From Liolophura sinensis (Eukaryota; Mollusca; Polyplacophora; Chitonida; Chitonidae): a stretch of 30,200 nt of DNA. Shown here piece by piece: positions 9,355 to 21,453 of this stretch. The notes beneath the pieces are model-generated. The model was given only the letters and a program-made list of their open reading frames with translations. It ran no database searches and had not been told where the DNA came from. The DNA lies in contig NW_027018406.1 of the NCBI RefSeq assembly GCF_032854445.1, positions 1 through 30,200 on the forward strand, written 5' to 3'. Every line of letters starts with the position of its first letter. Position 1 is the stretch's first letter. A program made the position numbers and the translations under genes.

Positions 9355-9905
9355 AATGATTATTCATTTGTGGCTACAGCCAAAAGTATTAGTCGGAGAG
9401 CAACGTGGTTTGCACCATTCCATTTCTCGTCAAAAAATACGTCGGATTAGCCTCTTACCAGCAGCATTGGAACAGTTTTTCCACTTTTGGATTTTTGCCT
9501 GGTATTTTTTCTAATTGAAATCGGCTACATTAACTATGTACAATCGCGACTGGTCATTACTATATTCAACTTTTCATTATAAGTTATGTGTCCTTCGGTA
9601 GCCCAGACGACGTCAAATCTTTGGGCCAAGCCCATTTAACTCACCCAGCAGTTGTCTTACTTCTAAGTCGAAGACAAACTCAATGTCTTTATCTACATGT
9701 AGAAAAACCACACCATTTGTATACAAAAAAAAACACAAGGTACTTGATACAGTCCGCTGTAAAAAGTACAATTGAACACTGACCCACATCAATAAGGTGC
9801 CAAAAGATGCGCAATTGAGCCAGGCATCTCCAGCTGTTGAAAAATTGCAAATTTCCTTGGTTTCCATGGAGTAAGAGCCGTTGCTGGGCACGTGATCTTG
9901 ACATC
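9355..9905 (+). repeat. Monomer U18
   Basis: Core haplotype a-c-att-gt-t. The left half matches U14 (67c) and the right half matches U21 (370c, 9-A run, 463a), so it is a junction copy. It also has 52t and a private 'tgtgtcc'. Confidence 0.95.
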
Positions 9906-10456
9906 AATGATTATTCATTTGTGGCTACAGCCAAAAGTATTGGTCGGAGAGCAACGCGGTAGGCACCATTCGATTTCTCGTCAAAAAATACGTCGGATTA
10001 GCCTCTTACCAGCAGCATTGGAACAGTTTTTCTACTTTTGGATTTTTGCCTGGTCTTTTTTCTAATTGAAATCGGCTACATTAACTATGTACAATCGCGA
10101 CTGGTCATTACTATATTCAACTTTTCATTATAAGTTATGTGCCCTTCGGTAGCCCAGACGACGTCAAATCTTTGGGCCAAGCCCATTTAACTCACCCAGC
10201 AGTTGTCTTACTTCTAAGTCGAAGACAAACTCAATGTCTTTATCTACATGTAGAAAAACCACACCATTTGTATATAAAAAAAACACAAGGTACTTGATAC
10301 AGTCCGCTGTAAAAAGTACAGTTGAACACTGACCCACATCAATAAGGTGCCAAAAGATGCGCAATTGGGCCAGGCATCTCCAGCTGTTGAAAAAATTGCA
10401 AATTTCCTTGGTTTCCATGGAGTAAGAGCCGTTGCTGGGCACGTGATCTTGACATC
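9906..10456 (+). repeat. Monomer U19
   Basis: Core haplotype a-t-ctt-gt-t with 56-57 'ag' and 416g. The c-t-t combination exists only here and in U22. It has one extra A in the 'gttgaaaa' run. Confidence 0.95.
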
Positions 10457-11006
10457 AATGATTATTCATTTGTGGCTACAGCCAAAAGTATTGGTTGGAG
10501 AGCAACGCGGTTTGCACCATTCGATTTCTCGTCAAAAGATACGTCGGATTAGCCTCTTACCAGCAGCATTGGAACAGTTTTTCTACTTTTGGATTTTTGC
10601 CTGGTATTTTTTCTAATTGAAATCGGCTACATTAACTATGTACAATCGCGACTGGTCATTACTATATTCAACTTTTCATTATAAGTTATGTGCCCTTCGG
10701 TAGCCCAGACGACGTCAAATCTTTGGGCCAAGCCCATTTAACTCACCCAGCAAATGTCTTACTTCTAAGTCGAAGACAAACTCAATGTCTTTATCTACAT
10801 GTAGAAAAACCACACCATTTGTATATAAAAAAAACACAAGGTACTTGATACAGTCCGCTGTAAAAAGTACAATTGAACACTGACCCACATCAATAAGGTG
10901 CCAAAAGATGCGCAATTGGGCCAGGCATCTCCAGCCGTTGAAAAATTGCAAATTTCCTTGGTTTCCATGGAGTAAGAGCCGTTGCTGGGCACGTGATCTT
11001 GACATC
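10457..11006 (+). repeat. Monomer U20
   Basis: Core haplotype g-t-att-aa-t with 40t ('ggttgg') and a private 'ccagccg'. It is the only 82g copy that carries 297aa. Confidence 0.95.
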
Positions 11007-11557
11007 AATGATTATTCATTTGTGGCTACAGCCAAAAGTATTGGACGGAGAGCAACGCGGTTTGAACCATTCGATTTCTCGTCAAAAAATACGTCGGATT
11101 AGCCTCTTACCAGCAGCATTGGAACAGTTTTTCTACTTTTGGATTTTTGCCTGGTCTTTTTGCGAATTGAAATCGGCTACATTAACTATGTACAATCGCG
11201 ACTGGTCATTACTATATTCAACTTTTCATTATAAGTTATGTGCCCTTCGGTAGCCCAGACGACGTCAAATCTTTGGGCCAAGCCCATTTAACTCACCCAG
11301 CAGTTGTCTTACTTCTAAGTCGAAGACAAACTCAATGTCTTTATCTACATGTAGAAAAACCACACCATTTGTATACAAAAAAAAACACAAGGTACTTGAT
11401 ACAGTCCGCTGTAAAAAGTACAATTGAACACTGACCCACATCAAAAAGGTGCCAAAAGATGCGCAATTGAGCCAGGCATCTCCAGCTGTTGAAAAATTGC
11501 AAATTTCCTCGGTTTCCATGGAGTAAGAGCCGTTGCTGGGCACGTGATCTTGACATC
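11007..11557 (+). repeat. Monomer U21
   Basis: Core haplotype a-t-cgg-gt-t with 370c, a 9-A run and 463a as in U18. Private changes are 'ggacgg', 'tttgaacc', 'tcaaaaagg' and 'tcctcgg'. Confidence 0.95.
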
Positions 11558-12107
11558 AATGATTATTCATTTGTGGCTACAGCCAAAAGTATTGGTCGGA
11601 GAGCAACGCGGTAGGCACCATTCGATTTCTCGTCAAAAAATACGTCGGATTAGCCTCTTACCAGCAGCATTGGAACAGTTTTTCTACTTTTGGATTTTTG
11701 CCTGGTCTTTTTTCTAATTGAAATCGGCTACATTAACTATGTACAATCGCGACTGGTCATTACTATATTCAACTTTTCATTATAAGTTATGTGCCCTTCG
11801 GTAGCCCAGACGACGTCAAATCTTTGGGCCAAGCCCATTTAACTCACCCAGCAGTTGTCTTACTTCTAAGTCGAAGACAAACTCAATGTCTTTATCTACA
11901 TGTAGAAAAACCACACCATTTGTATATAAAAAAAACACAAGGTACTTGATACAGTCCGCTGTAAAAAGTACAGTTGAACACTGACCCACATCAATAAGGT
12001 GCCAAAAGATGCGCAATTGGGCCAGGCATCTCCAGCTGTTGAAAAATTGCAAATTTCCTTGGTTTCCATGGAGTAAGAGCCGTTGCTGGGCACGTGATCT
12101 TGACATC
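11558..12107 (+). repeat. Monomer U22
   Basis: Core haplotype a-t-ctt-gt-t with 56-57 'ag' and 416g, the counterpart of U19 without its extra A. Confidence 0.95.
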
Positions 12108-12657
12108 AATGATTATTCATTTGTGGCTACAGCCAAAAGTATTGGTTGGAGAGCAACGCGGTTTGCACCATTCGATTTCTCGTCAAAAGATACGTCGGAT
12201 TAGCCTCTTACCAGCAGCATTGGAACAGTTTTTCTACTTTTGGATTTTTGCCTGGTATTTTTTCTAATTGAAATCGGCTACATTAACTATGTACAATCGC
12301 GACTGGTCATTACTATATTCAACTTTTCATTATAAGTTATGTGCCCTTCGGTAGCCCAGACGACGTCAAATCTTTGGGCCAAGCCCATTTAACTCACCCA
12401 GCAGTTGTCTTACTTCTAAGTCGAAGACAAACTCAATGTCTTTATCTACATGTAGAAAAACCACACCATTTGTATATAAAAAAAACACAAGGTACTTGAT
12501 ACAGTCCGCTGTAAAAAGTACAATTGAACACTGACCCACATCAATAAGGTGCCAAAAGATGCGCAATTGGGCCAGGCATCTCCAGCTGTTGAAAAATTGC
12601 AAATTTCCTTGGTTTCCATGGAGTAAGAGCCGTTGCTGGGCACGTGATCTTGACATC
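12108..12657 (+). repeat. Monomer U23
   Basis: Core haplotype g-t-att-gt-t with 40t, the counterpart of U20 but with 297gt. Confidence 0.95.
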
Positions 12658-13207
12658 AATGATTATTCATTTGTGGCTACAGCCAAAAGTATTGGTCGGA
12701 GAGCAACGCGGTTTGCACCATTCGATTTCTCGTCAAAAAATACGTCGGATTAGCCTCTTACCAGCAGCATTGGAACAGTTTTTCCACTTTTGGATTTTTG
12801 CCTGGTATTTTTTCTAATTGAAATCGGCTACATTAACTATGTACATTCGCGACTGGTCATTACTATATTTAACTTTTCATTATAAGTTATGTGCCCTTCG
12901 GTAGCCCAGACGACGTCAAATCTTTGGGCCAAGCCCATTTAACTCACCCAGCAGTTGTCTTACTTCTAAGTCGAAGACAAACTCAATGTCTTTATCTACA
13001 TGTAGAAAAACCACACCATTTGTATATAAAAAAAACACAAGGTACTTGATACAGTCCGCTGTAAAAAGTACAATTGAACACTGACCCACATCAATAAGGT
13101 GCCAAAAGATGCGCAATTGGGCCAGGCATCTCCAGCTGTTGAAAAATTGCAAATTTCCTTGGTTTCCATGGAGTAAGAGCCGTTGCTGGGCACGTGATCT
13201 TGACATC
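12658..13207 (+). repeat. Monomer U24
   Basis: Core haplotype a-c-att-gt-t with private 'gtacattcg' and 'atatttaac'. These are rare changes in the left conserved core and just beyond it. Confidence 0.95.
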
Positions 13208-13757
13208 AATGATTATTCATTTGTGGCTACAGCCAAAAGTATTGGTCGGAGAGCAACGCGGTTTGCACCATTCGATTTCACGTCAAAAGATACGTCGGAT
13301 TAGCTTCTTACCAGCAGCATTGGAACAGTTTTTCTACTTTTGGATTTTTGCCTGGTCTTTTTGCGAATTGAAATCGGCTACATTAACTATGTACAATCGC
13401 GACTGGTCATTACTATATTCAACTTTTCATTATAAGTTATGTGCCCTTCGGTAGCCCAGACGACGTCAAATCTTTGGGCCAAGCCCATTTAACTCACCCA
13501 GCAGTTGTCTTACTTCTAAGTCGAAGACAAACTCAATGTCTTTATCTACATGTAGAAAAACCACACCATTTGTATATAAAAAAAACACAAGGTACTTGAT
13601 ACAGTCCGCTGTAAAAAGTACAATTGAACACTGACCCACATCAATAAGGTGCCAAAAGATGCGCAATTGGGCCAGGCATCTCCAGCTGTTGAAAAATTGC
13701 AAATTTCCTTGGTTTCCATGGAGTAAGAGCCGTTGCTGGGCACGTGATCTTGACATC
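13208..13757 (+). repeat. Monomer U25
   Basis: Core haplotype g-t-cgg-gt-t with 98t ('tagcttct', shared with U36) and a private 'ttcacgtc'. Confidence 0.95.
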
Positions 13758-14307
13758 AATGATTATTCATTTGTGGCTACAGCCAAAAGTATTGGTCGGA
13801 GAGCAACGCGGTTTGCACCATTCGATTTCTCGTCAAAAAATACGTCGGATTAGCCTCTTACCAGCAGCATTGGAACAGTTTTTCCACTTTTGGATTTTTG
13901 CCTGGTATTTTTGCGAATTGAAATCGGCTACATTAACTATGTACAATCGCGACTGGTCATTACTATATTCAACTTTTCATTATAAGTTATGTGCCCTTCG
14001 GTAGCCCAGACGACGTCAAATCTTTGGGCCAAGCCCATTTAACTCACCCAGCAAATGTCTTACTTCTAAGTCGAAGACAAACTCAATGTCTTTATCTACA
14101 TGTAGAAAAACCACACCATGTGTATATAAAAAAAACACAAGGTACTTGATACAGTCCGCTGTAAAAAGTACAATTGAACACTGACCCACATCAATAAGGT
14201 GCCAAAAGATGCGCAATTGGGCCAGGCATCTCCAGCTGTTGAAAAATTGCAAATTTCCTTGGTTTCCATGGAGTAAGAGCCGTTGCCGGGCACGTGATCT
14301 TGACATC
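13758..14307 (+). repeat. Monomer U26
   Basis: Core haplotype a-c-agg-aa-c (type R) with 363g (shared with U38). It is the only 530c copy not followed by an att monomer. Confidence 0.95.
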
Positions 14308-14857
14308 AATGATTATTCATTTGTGGCTACAGCCAAAAGTATTGGTCGGAGTGCAACGCGGTTTGCACCATTCGATTTCTCGTCAAAAGATACGTCGGAT
14401 TAGTCTCTTACCAGCAGCATTGGAACAGTTTTTCTACTTTTGGATTTTTGCCTGGTCTTTTTGCGAATTGAAATCGGCTACATTAACTATGTACAATCGC
14501 GACTGGTCATTACTATATTCAACTTTTCATTATAAGTTATGTGCCCTTCGGTAGCCCAGACGACGTCAAATCTTTGGGCCAAGCCCATTTAACTCACCCA
14601 GCAGTTGTCTTACTTCTAAGTCGAAGACAAACTCAATGTCTTTATCTACATGTAGAAAAACCACACCATTTGTATATAAAAAAAACACAAGGTACTTGAT
14701 ACAGTCCGCTGTAAAAAGTACAATTGAACACTGACCCACATCAATAAGGTGCCAAAAGATGCGCAATTGGGCCAGGCATCTCCAGCTGTTGAAAAATTGC
14801 AAATTTCCTTGGTTTCCATGGAGTAAGAGCCGTTGCTGGGCACGTGATCTTGACATC
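14308..14857 (+). repeat. Monomer U27
   Basis: Core haplotype g-t-cgg-gt-t with 97t ('tagtctct', shared with U39) and a private 'ggagtgc'. Confidence 0.95.
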
Positions 14858-15407
14858 AATGATTATTCATTTGTGGCTACAGCCAAAAGTATTGGTCGGA
14901 GAGCAACGCGGTTTGCACCATTCGATTTCTCGTCAAAAAATACGTCGGATTAGCCTCTTACCAGCAGCATTGGAACAGTTTTTCCACTTTTGGATTTTTG
15001 CCTGGTATTTTTGCGAATTGAAATCGGCTACATTAACTATGTACAATCGCGACTGGTCATTACTATATTCAACTTTTCATTATAAGTTATGTGCCCTTCG
15101 GTAGCCCAGACGACGTCAAATCTTTGGGCCAAGCCCATTTATCTCACCCAGCAAATGTCTTACTTCTAAGTCGAAGACAAACTCAATGTCTTTATCTACA
15201 TGTAGAAAAACCACACCATTTGTATATAAAAAAAACACAAGGTACTTGATACAGTCCGCTGTAAAAAGTACAATTGAACACTGACCCACATCAATAAGGT
15301 GCCAAAACATGCGCAATTGGGCCAGGCATCTCCAGCTGTTGAAAAATTGCAAATTTCCTTGGTTTCCATGGAGTAAGAGCCGTTGCCGGGCACGTGATCT
15401 TGACATC
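14858..15407 (+). repeat. Monomer U28
   Basis: Core haplotype a-c-agg-aa-c with 285t and 451c, the same combination as U40 and U43. Confidence 0.95.
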
Positions 15408-15957
15408 AATGATTATTCATTTGTGGCTACAGCCAAAAGTATTGGTCGGAGAGCAACGCGGTTTGCACCATTCGATTTCTCGTCAAAAAATACGTCGGAT
15501 TAGCCTCTTACCAGCAGCATTGGAACAGTTTTTCCACTTTTGGATTTTTGCCTGGTATTTTTTCTAATTGAAATCGGCTACATTAACTATGTACAATCGC
15601 GACTGGTCATTACTATATTCAACTTTTCATTATAAGTTATGTGCCCTTCGGTAGCCCAGACGACGTCAAATCTTTGGGCCAAGCCCATTTAACTCACCCA
15701 GCAAATGTCTTACTTCTAAGTCGAAGACAAACTCAATGTCTTTATCTACATGTAGAAAAACCACACCATTTGTATATAAAAAAAACACAAGGTACTTGAT
15801 ACAGTCCGCTGTAAAAAGTACAATTGAACACTGACCCACATCAATAAGGTGCCAAAAGATGCGCAATTGGGCCAGGCATCTCCAGCTGTTGAAAAATTGC
15901 AAATTTCCTTGGTTTCCATGGAGTAAGAGCCGTTGCTGGGCACGTGATCTTGACATC
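15408..15957 (+). repeat. Monomer U29
   Basis: Core haplotype a-c-att-aa-t (type Q) with 451g, unlike its positional partner U41. Confidence 0.95.
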
Positions 15958-16507
15958 AATGATTATTCATTTGTGGCTACAGCCAAAAGTATTGGTCGGA
16001 GAGCAACGCGGTTTGCACCATTCGATTTCTCGTCAAAAGATACGTCGGATTAGCCTCTTACCAGCAGCATTGGAACAGTTTTTCTACTTTTGGATTTTTG
16101 CCTGGTCTTTTTGCGAATCGAAATCGGCTACATTAACTATGTACAATCGCGACTGGTCATTACTATATTCAACTTTTTATTATAAGTTATGTGCCCTTCG
16201 GTAGCCCAGACGACGTCAAATCTTTGGGCCAAGCCCATTTAACTCACCCAGCAGTTGTCTTACTTCTAAGTCGAAGACAAACTCAATGTCTTTATCTACA
16301 TGTAGAAAAACCACACCATTTGTATATAAAAAAAACACAAGGTACTTGATACAGTCCGCTGTAAAAAGTACAATTGAACACTGACCCACATCAATAAGGT
16401 GCCAAAAGATGCGCAATTGGGCCAGGCATCTCCAGCTGTTGAAAAATTGCAAATTTCCTTGGTTTCCATGGAGTAAGAGCCGTTGCTGGGCACGTGATCT
16501 TGACATC
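15958..16507 (+). repeat. Monomer U30
   Basis: Core haplotype g-t-cgg-gt-t with 162c ('gaatcg') and 221t. Both are shared only with U42. Confidence 0.95.
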
Positions 16508-17057
16508 AATGATTATTCATTTGTGGCTACAGCCAAAAGTATTGGTCGGAGAGCAACGCGGTTTGCACCATTCGATTTCTCGTCAAAAAATACGTCGGAT
16601 TAGCCTCTTACCAGCAGCATTGGAACAGTTTTTCCACTTTTGGATTTTTGCCTGGTATTTTTGCGAATTGAAATCGGCTACATTAACTATGTACAATCGC
16701 GACTGGTCATTACTATATTCAACTTTTCATTATAAGTTATGTGCCCTTCGGTAGCCCAGACGACGTCAAATCTTTGGGCCAAGCCCATTTAACTCACCCA
16801 GCAAATGTCTTACTTCTAAGTCGAAGACAAACTCAATGTCTTTATCTACATGTAGAAAAACCACACCATTTGTATATAAAAAAAACACAAGGTACTTGAT
16901 ACAGTCCGCTGTAAAAAGTACAATTGAACACTGACCCACATCAATAAGGTGCCAAAAGATGCGCAATTGGGCCAGGCATCTCCAGCTGTTGAAAAATTGC
17001 AAATTTCCTTGGTTTCCATGGAGTAAGAGCCGTTGCTGGGCACGTGATCTTGACATC
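16508..17057 (+). repeat. Monomer U31
   Basis: Core haplotype a-c-agg-aa-t. It is type R without the usual 530c. Confidence 0.95.
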
Positions 17058-17607
17058 AATGATTATTCATTTGTGGCTACAGCCAAAAGTATTGGTCGGA
17101 GAGCAACGCGGTTTGCACCATTCGATTTCTCGTCAAAAAATACGTCGGATTAGCCTCTTACCAGCAGCATTGGAACAGTTTTTCCACTTTTGGATTTTTG
17201 CCTGGTATTTTTGCGAATTGAAATCGGCTACATTAACTATGTACAATCGCGACTGGTCATTACTATATTCAACTTTTCATTATAAGTTATGTGCCCTTCG
17301 GTAGCCCAGACGACGTCAAATCTTTGGGCCAAGCCCATTTAACTCACCCAGCAAATGTCTTACTTCTAAGTCGAAGACAAACTCAATGTCTTTATCTACA
17401 TGTAGAAAAACCACACCATTTGTATATAAAAAAAACACAAGGTACTTGATACAGTCCGCTGTAAAAAGTACAATTGAACACTGACCCACATCAATAAGGT
17501 GCCAAAACATGCGCAATTGGGCCAGGCATCTCCAGTTGTTGAAAAATTGCAAATTTCCTTGGTTTCCATGGAGTAAGAGCTGTTGCCGGGCACGTGATCT
17601 TGACATC
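17058..17607 (+). repeat. Monomer U32
   Basis: Core haplotype a-c-agg-aa-c with 451c. Private changes are 'ccagttg' and 'gagctgttg'. Confidence 0.95.
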
Positions 17608-18157
17608 AATGATTATTCATTTGTGGCTACAGCCAAAAGTATTGGTCGGAGAGCAACGCGGTTTGCACCATTCGATTTCTCGTCAAAAAATACGTCGGAT
17701 TAGCCTCTTACCAGCAGCATTGGAACAGTTTTTCCACTTTTGGATTTTTGCCTGGTATTTTTTCTAATTGAAATCGGCTACATTAACTATGTACAATCGC
17801 GACTGGTCATTACTATATTCAACTTTTCATTATAAGTTATGTGCCCTTCGGTAGCCCAGACGACGTCAAATCTTTGGGCCAAGCCCATTTAACTCACCCA
17901 GCAAATGTCTTACTTCTAAGTCGAAGACAAACTCAATGTCTTTATCTACATGTAGAAAAACCACACCATTTGTATATAAAAAAAACACAAGGTACTTGAT
18001 ACAGTCCGCTGTAAAAAGTACAATTGAACACTGACCCACATCAATAAGGTGCCAAAAGATGCGCAATTGGGCCAGGCATCTCCAGCTGTTGAAAAATTGC
18101 AAATTTCCTTGGTTTCCATGGAGTAAGAGCCGTTGCTGGGCACGTGATCTTGACATC
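17608..18157 (+). repeat. Monomer U33
   Basis: Core haplotype a-c-att-aa-t (type Q). No private changes noticed. Confidence 0.95.
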
Positions 18158-18707
18158 AATGATTATTCATTTGTAGCTACAGCCAAAAGTATTGGTCGGA
18201 GAGCAACGCGGTTTGCACCATTCGATTTCTCGTCAAAAAATACGTCGGATTAGCCTCTTACCAGCAGCATTGGAACAGTTTTTCCACTTTTGGATTTTTG
18301 CCTGGTATTTTTGCGAATTGAAATCGGCTACATTAACTATGTACAATCGCGACTGGTCATTACTATATTCAACTTTTCATTATAAGTTATGTGCCCTTCG
18401 GTAGCCCAGACGACGTCAAATCTTTGGGCCAAGCCCATTTAACTCACCCAGCAAATGTCTTACTTCTAAGTCGAAGACAAACTCAATGTCTTTATCTACA
18501 TGTAGAAAAACCACACCATTTGTATATAAAAAAAACACAAGGTACTTGATACAGTCCGCTGTAAAAAGTACAATTGAACACTGACCCACATCAATAAGGT
18601 GCCAAAAGATGCGCAATTGGGCCAGGCATCTCCAGCTGTTGAAAAATTGCAAATTTCCTTGGTTTCCATGGAGTAAGAGCCGTTGCCGGTCACGTGATCT
18701 TGACATC
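18158..18707 (+). repeat. Monomer U34
   Basis: Core haplotype a-c-agg-aa-c with 18a ('tgtagctac', shared with U54) and a private 'gccggtcac', which extends the E-box to GTCACGTGAT. Confidence 0.95.
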
Positions 18708-19257
18708 AATGATTATTCATTTGTGGCTACAGCCAAAAGTATTGGTCGGAGAGCAACGCGGTTTGCACCATTCGATTTCTCGTCAAAAAATACGTCGGAT
18801 TAGCCTCTTACCAGCAGCATTGGAACAGTTTTTCCACTTTTGGATTTTTGCCTGGTATTTTTTCTAATTGAAATCGGCTACATTAACTATGTACAATCGC
18901 GACTGGTCATTACTATATTCAACTTTTCATTATAAGTTATGTGCCCTTCGGTAGCCCAGGCGACGTCAAATCTTTGGGCCAAGCCCATTTAACTCACCCA
19001 GCAAATGTCTTACTTCTAAGTCGAAGACAAACTCAATGTCTTTATCTACATGTAGAAAAACCACACCATTTGTATATTAAAAAAACACAAGGTACTTGAT
19101 ACAGTCCGCTGTAAAAAGTACAATTGAACACTGACCCACATCAATAAGGTGCCAAAAGATGCGCAATTGGGCCAGGCATCTCCAGCTGTTGAAAAATTGC
19201 AAATTTCCTTGGTTTCCATGGAGTAAGAGCCGTTGCTGGGCACGTGATCTTGGCATC
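18708..19257 (+). repeat. Monomer U35
   Basis: Core haplotype a-c-att-aa-t with 253g (shared with U50 and U55), a private t interrupting the start of the A-run, and 'cttggca' at the end. Confidence 0.95.
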
Positions 19258-19807
19258 AATGATTATTCATTTGTGGCTACAGCCAAAAGTATTGGTCGGA
19301 GAGCAACGCGGTTTGCACCATTCGATTTCTCGTCAAAAGATACGTCGGATTAGCTTCTTACCAGCAGCATTGGAACAGTTTTTCTACTTTTGGATTTTTG
19401 CCTGGTCTTTTTGCGAATTGAAATCGGCTACATTAACTATGTACAATCGCGACTGGTCATTACTATATTCAACTTTTCATTATAAGTTATGTGCCCTTCG
19501 GTAGCCCAGACGACGTCAAATCTTTGGGCCAAGCCCATTTAACTCACCCAGCAGTTGTCTTACTTCTAAGTCGAAGACAAACTCAATGTCTTTATCTACA
19601 TGTAGAAAAACCACACCATTTGTATATAAAAAAAACACAAGGTACTTGATACAGTCCGCTGTAAAAAGTACAATTGAACACTGACCCACATCAATAAGGT
19701 GCCAAAAGATGCGCAATTGGGCCAGGCATCTCCAGCTGTTGAAAAATTGCAAATTTCCTTGGTTTCCATGGAGTAAGAGCCGTTGCTGGGCACGTGATCT
19801 TGACATC
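19258..19807 (+). repeat. Monomer U36
   Basis: Core haplotype g-t-cgg-gt-t with 98t, the counterpart of U25. Confidence 0.95.
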
Positions 19808-20353
19808 AATGATTATTCATTTGTGGCTACAGCCAAAAGTATTGGTCGGAGAGCAACGTGGTTTGCACCATTCGATTTCTCGTCAAAAGATACGTCGGAT
19901 TAGCCTCTTACCAGCAGCATTGGAACAGTTTTTCTACTTTTGGATTTTTGCCTGGTCTTTTTGCGAATTGAAATCGGCTACATTATGTACAATCGCGACT
20001 GGTCATTACTATATTCAACTTTTCATTATAAGTTATGTGCCCTTCGGTAGCCCAGACGACGTCAAATCTTTGGGCCAAGCCCATTTAACTCACCCAGCAG
20101 TTGTCTTACTTCTAAGTCGAAGACAAACTCAATGTCTTTATCTACATGTAGAAAAACCACACCATTTGTATATAAAAAAAACACAAGGTACTTGATACAG
20201 TCCGCTGTAAAAAGTACAATTGAACACTGACCCACATCAATAAGGTGCCAAAAGATGCGCAATTGGGCCAGGCATCTCCAGCTGTTGAAAAATTGCAAAT
20301 TTCCTTGGTTTCCATGGAGTAAGAGCCGTTGCTGGGCACGTGATCTTGACATC
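19808..20353 (+). repeat. Monomer U37 (4-bp deletion)
   Basis: Core haplotype g-t-cgg-gt-t with 52t. At 546 bp it is the shortest complete copy. Four bases are missing where others read 'cattaactatg' (here 'cattatg', near 19984). It has no counterpart in the U25-U30 block. Confidence 0.95.
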
Positions 20354-20903
20354 AATGATTATTCATTTGTGGCTACAGCCAAAAGTATTGGTCGGAGAGC
20401 AACGCGGTTTGCACCATTCGATTTCTCGTCAAAAAATACGTCGGATTAGCCTCTTATCAGCAGCATTGGAACAGTTTTTCCACTTTTGGATTTTTGCCTG
20501 GTATTTTTGCGAATTGAAATCGGCTACATTAACTATGTACAATCGCGACTGGTCATTACTATATTCAACTTTTCATTATAAGTTATGTGCCCTTCGGTAG
20601 CCCAGACGACGTCAAATCTTTGGGCCAAGCCCATTTAACTCACCCAGCAAATGTCTTACTTCTAAGTCGAAGACAAACTCAATGTCTTTATCTACATGTA
20701 GAAAAACCACACCATGTGTATATAAAAAAAACACAAGGTACTTGATACAGTCCGCTGTAAAAAGTACAATTGAACACTGACCCACATCAATAAGGTGCCA
20801 AAAGATGCGCAATTGGGCCAGGCATCTCCAGCTGTTGAAAAATTGCAAATTTCCTTGGTTTCCATGGAGTAAGAGCCGTTGCTGGGCACGTGATCTTGAC
20901 ATC
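20354..20903 (+). repeat. Monomer U38
   Basis: Core haplotype a-c-agg-aa-t with 363g, the counterpart of U26 but with 530t. It has a private 'ttatcag'. Confidence 0.95.
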
Positions 20904-21453
20904 AATGATTATTCATTTGTGGCTACAGCCAAAAGTATTGGTCGGAGAGCAACGCGGTTTGCACCATTCGATTTCTCGTCAAAAGATACGTCGGATTAGT
21001 CTCTTACCAGCAGCATTGGAACAGTTTTTCTACTTTTGGATTTTTGCCTGGTCTTTTTGCGAATTGAAATCGGCTACATTAACTATGTACAATCGCGACT
21101 GCTCATTACTATATTCAACTTTTCATTATAAGTTATGTGCCCTTCGGTAGCCCAGACGACGTCAAATCTTTGGGCCAAGCCCATTTAACTCACCCAGCAG
21201 TTGTCTTACTTCTAAGTCGAAGACAAACTCAATGTCTTTATCTACATGTAGAAAAACCACACCATTTGTATATAAAAAAAACACAAGGTACTTGATACAG
21301 TCCGCTGTAAAAAGTACAATTGAACACTGACCCACATCAATAAGGTGCCAAAAGATGCGCAATTGGGCCAGGCATCTCCAGCTGTTGAAAAATTGCAAAT
21401 TTCCTTGGTTTCCATGGAGTAAGAGCCGTTGCTGGGCACGTGATCTTGACATC
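20904..21453 (+). repeat. Monomer U39
   Basis: Core haplotype g-t-cgg-gt-t with 97t, the counterpart of U27. It has a private 'gactgctc'. Confidence 0.95.

Larger units (their letters stand above)
8805..9905 (+). repeat. Dimer U17-U18, partner of U13-U14
   Basis: This dimer repeats 530c, 547t and then 67c from U13-U14. The match breaks inside U18, which has 297gt where U14 has 297aa, and then takes up the variants of the next trimer block. A duplication or conversion junction therefore lies between roughly 9515 and 9651. Confidence 0.7.
9355..11006 (+). repeat. Higher-order trimer, first copy (U18-U20)
   Basis: Rare variants occur in order: U18 370c with a 9-A run and 463a; U19 56-57 'ag', c-t-t at 150-158 and 416g; U20 40t, 82g and att. 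The same order recurs in U21-U23 at 1651-1652 bp spacing. The left half of U18 and the right half of U20 (297aa) do not match U21 and U23, so the clearly shared core runs from about 9650 to 10620. Confidence 0.85.
11007..12657 (+). repeat. Higher-order trimer, second copy (U21-U23)
   Basis: This block repeats the U18-U20 series of rare variants. Its own later changes include 40a in U21 ('ggacgg'), 'atcaaaaagg' near 11440 and 'tcctcgg' near 11510. The clearly shared core runs from about 11302 to 12272. Confidence 0.85.
13208..16507 (+). repeat. Six-monomer block U25-U30, older copy or partner of U36-U42
   Basis: The rare variants run in order: U25 98t; U26 363g; U27 97t; U28 285t with 451c and 530c; U29 Q type; U30 162c with 221t. 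The same series occurs in U36 and U38-U42. The spacing is 6050 bp for U25/U36 but 6596 bp for U26-U30/U38-U42, so one monomer was lost here or gained there. Confidence 0.85.

Noticed and set aside
19794-20195. Longer open frame (133 codons) in U37
   Set aside because: It arises only because the 4-bp deletion joins two otherwise separate frames of the satellite. The same applies to the 144-codon frame at 2745-3179, created by a lost g.
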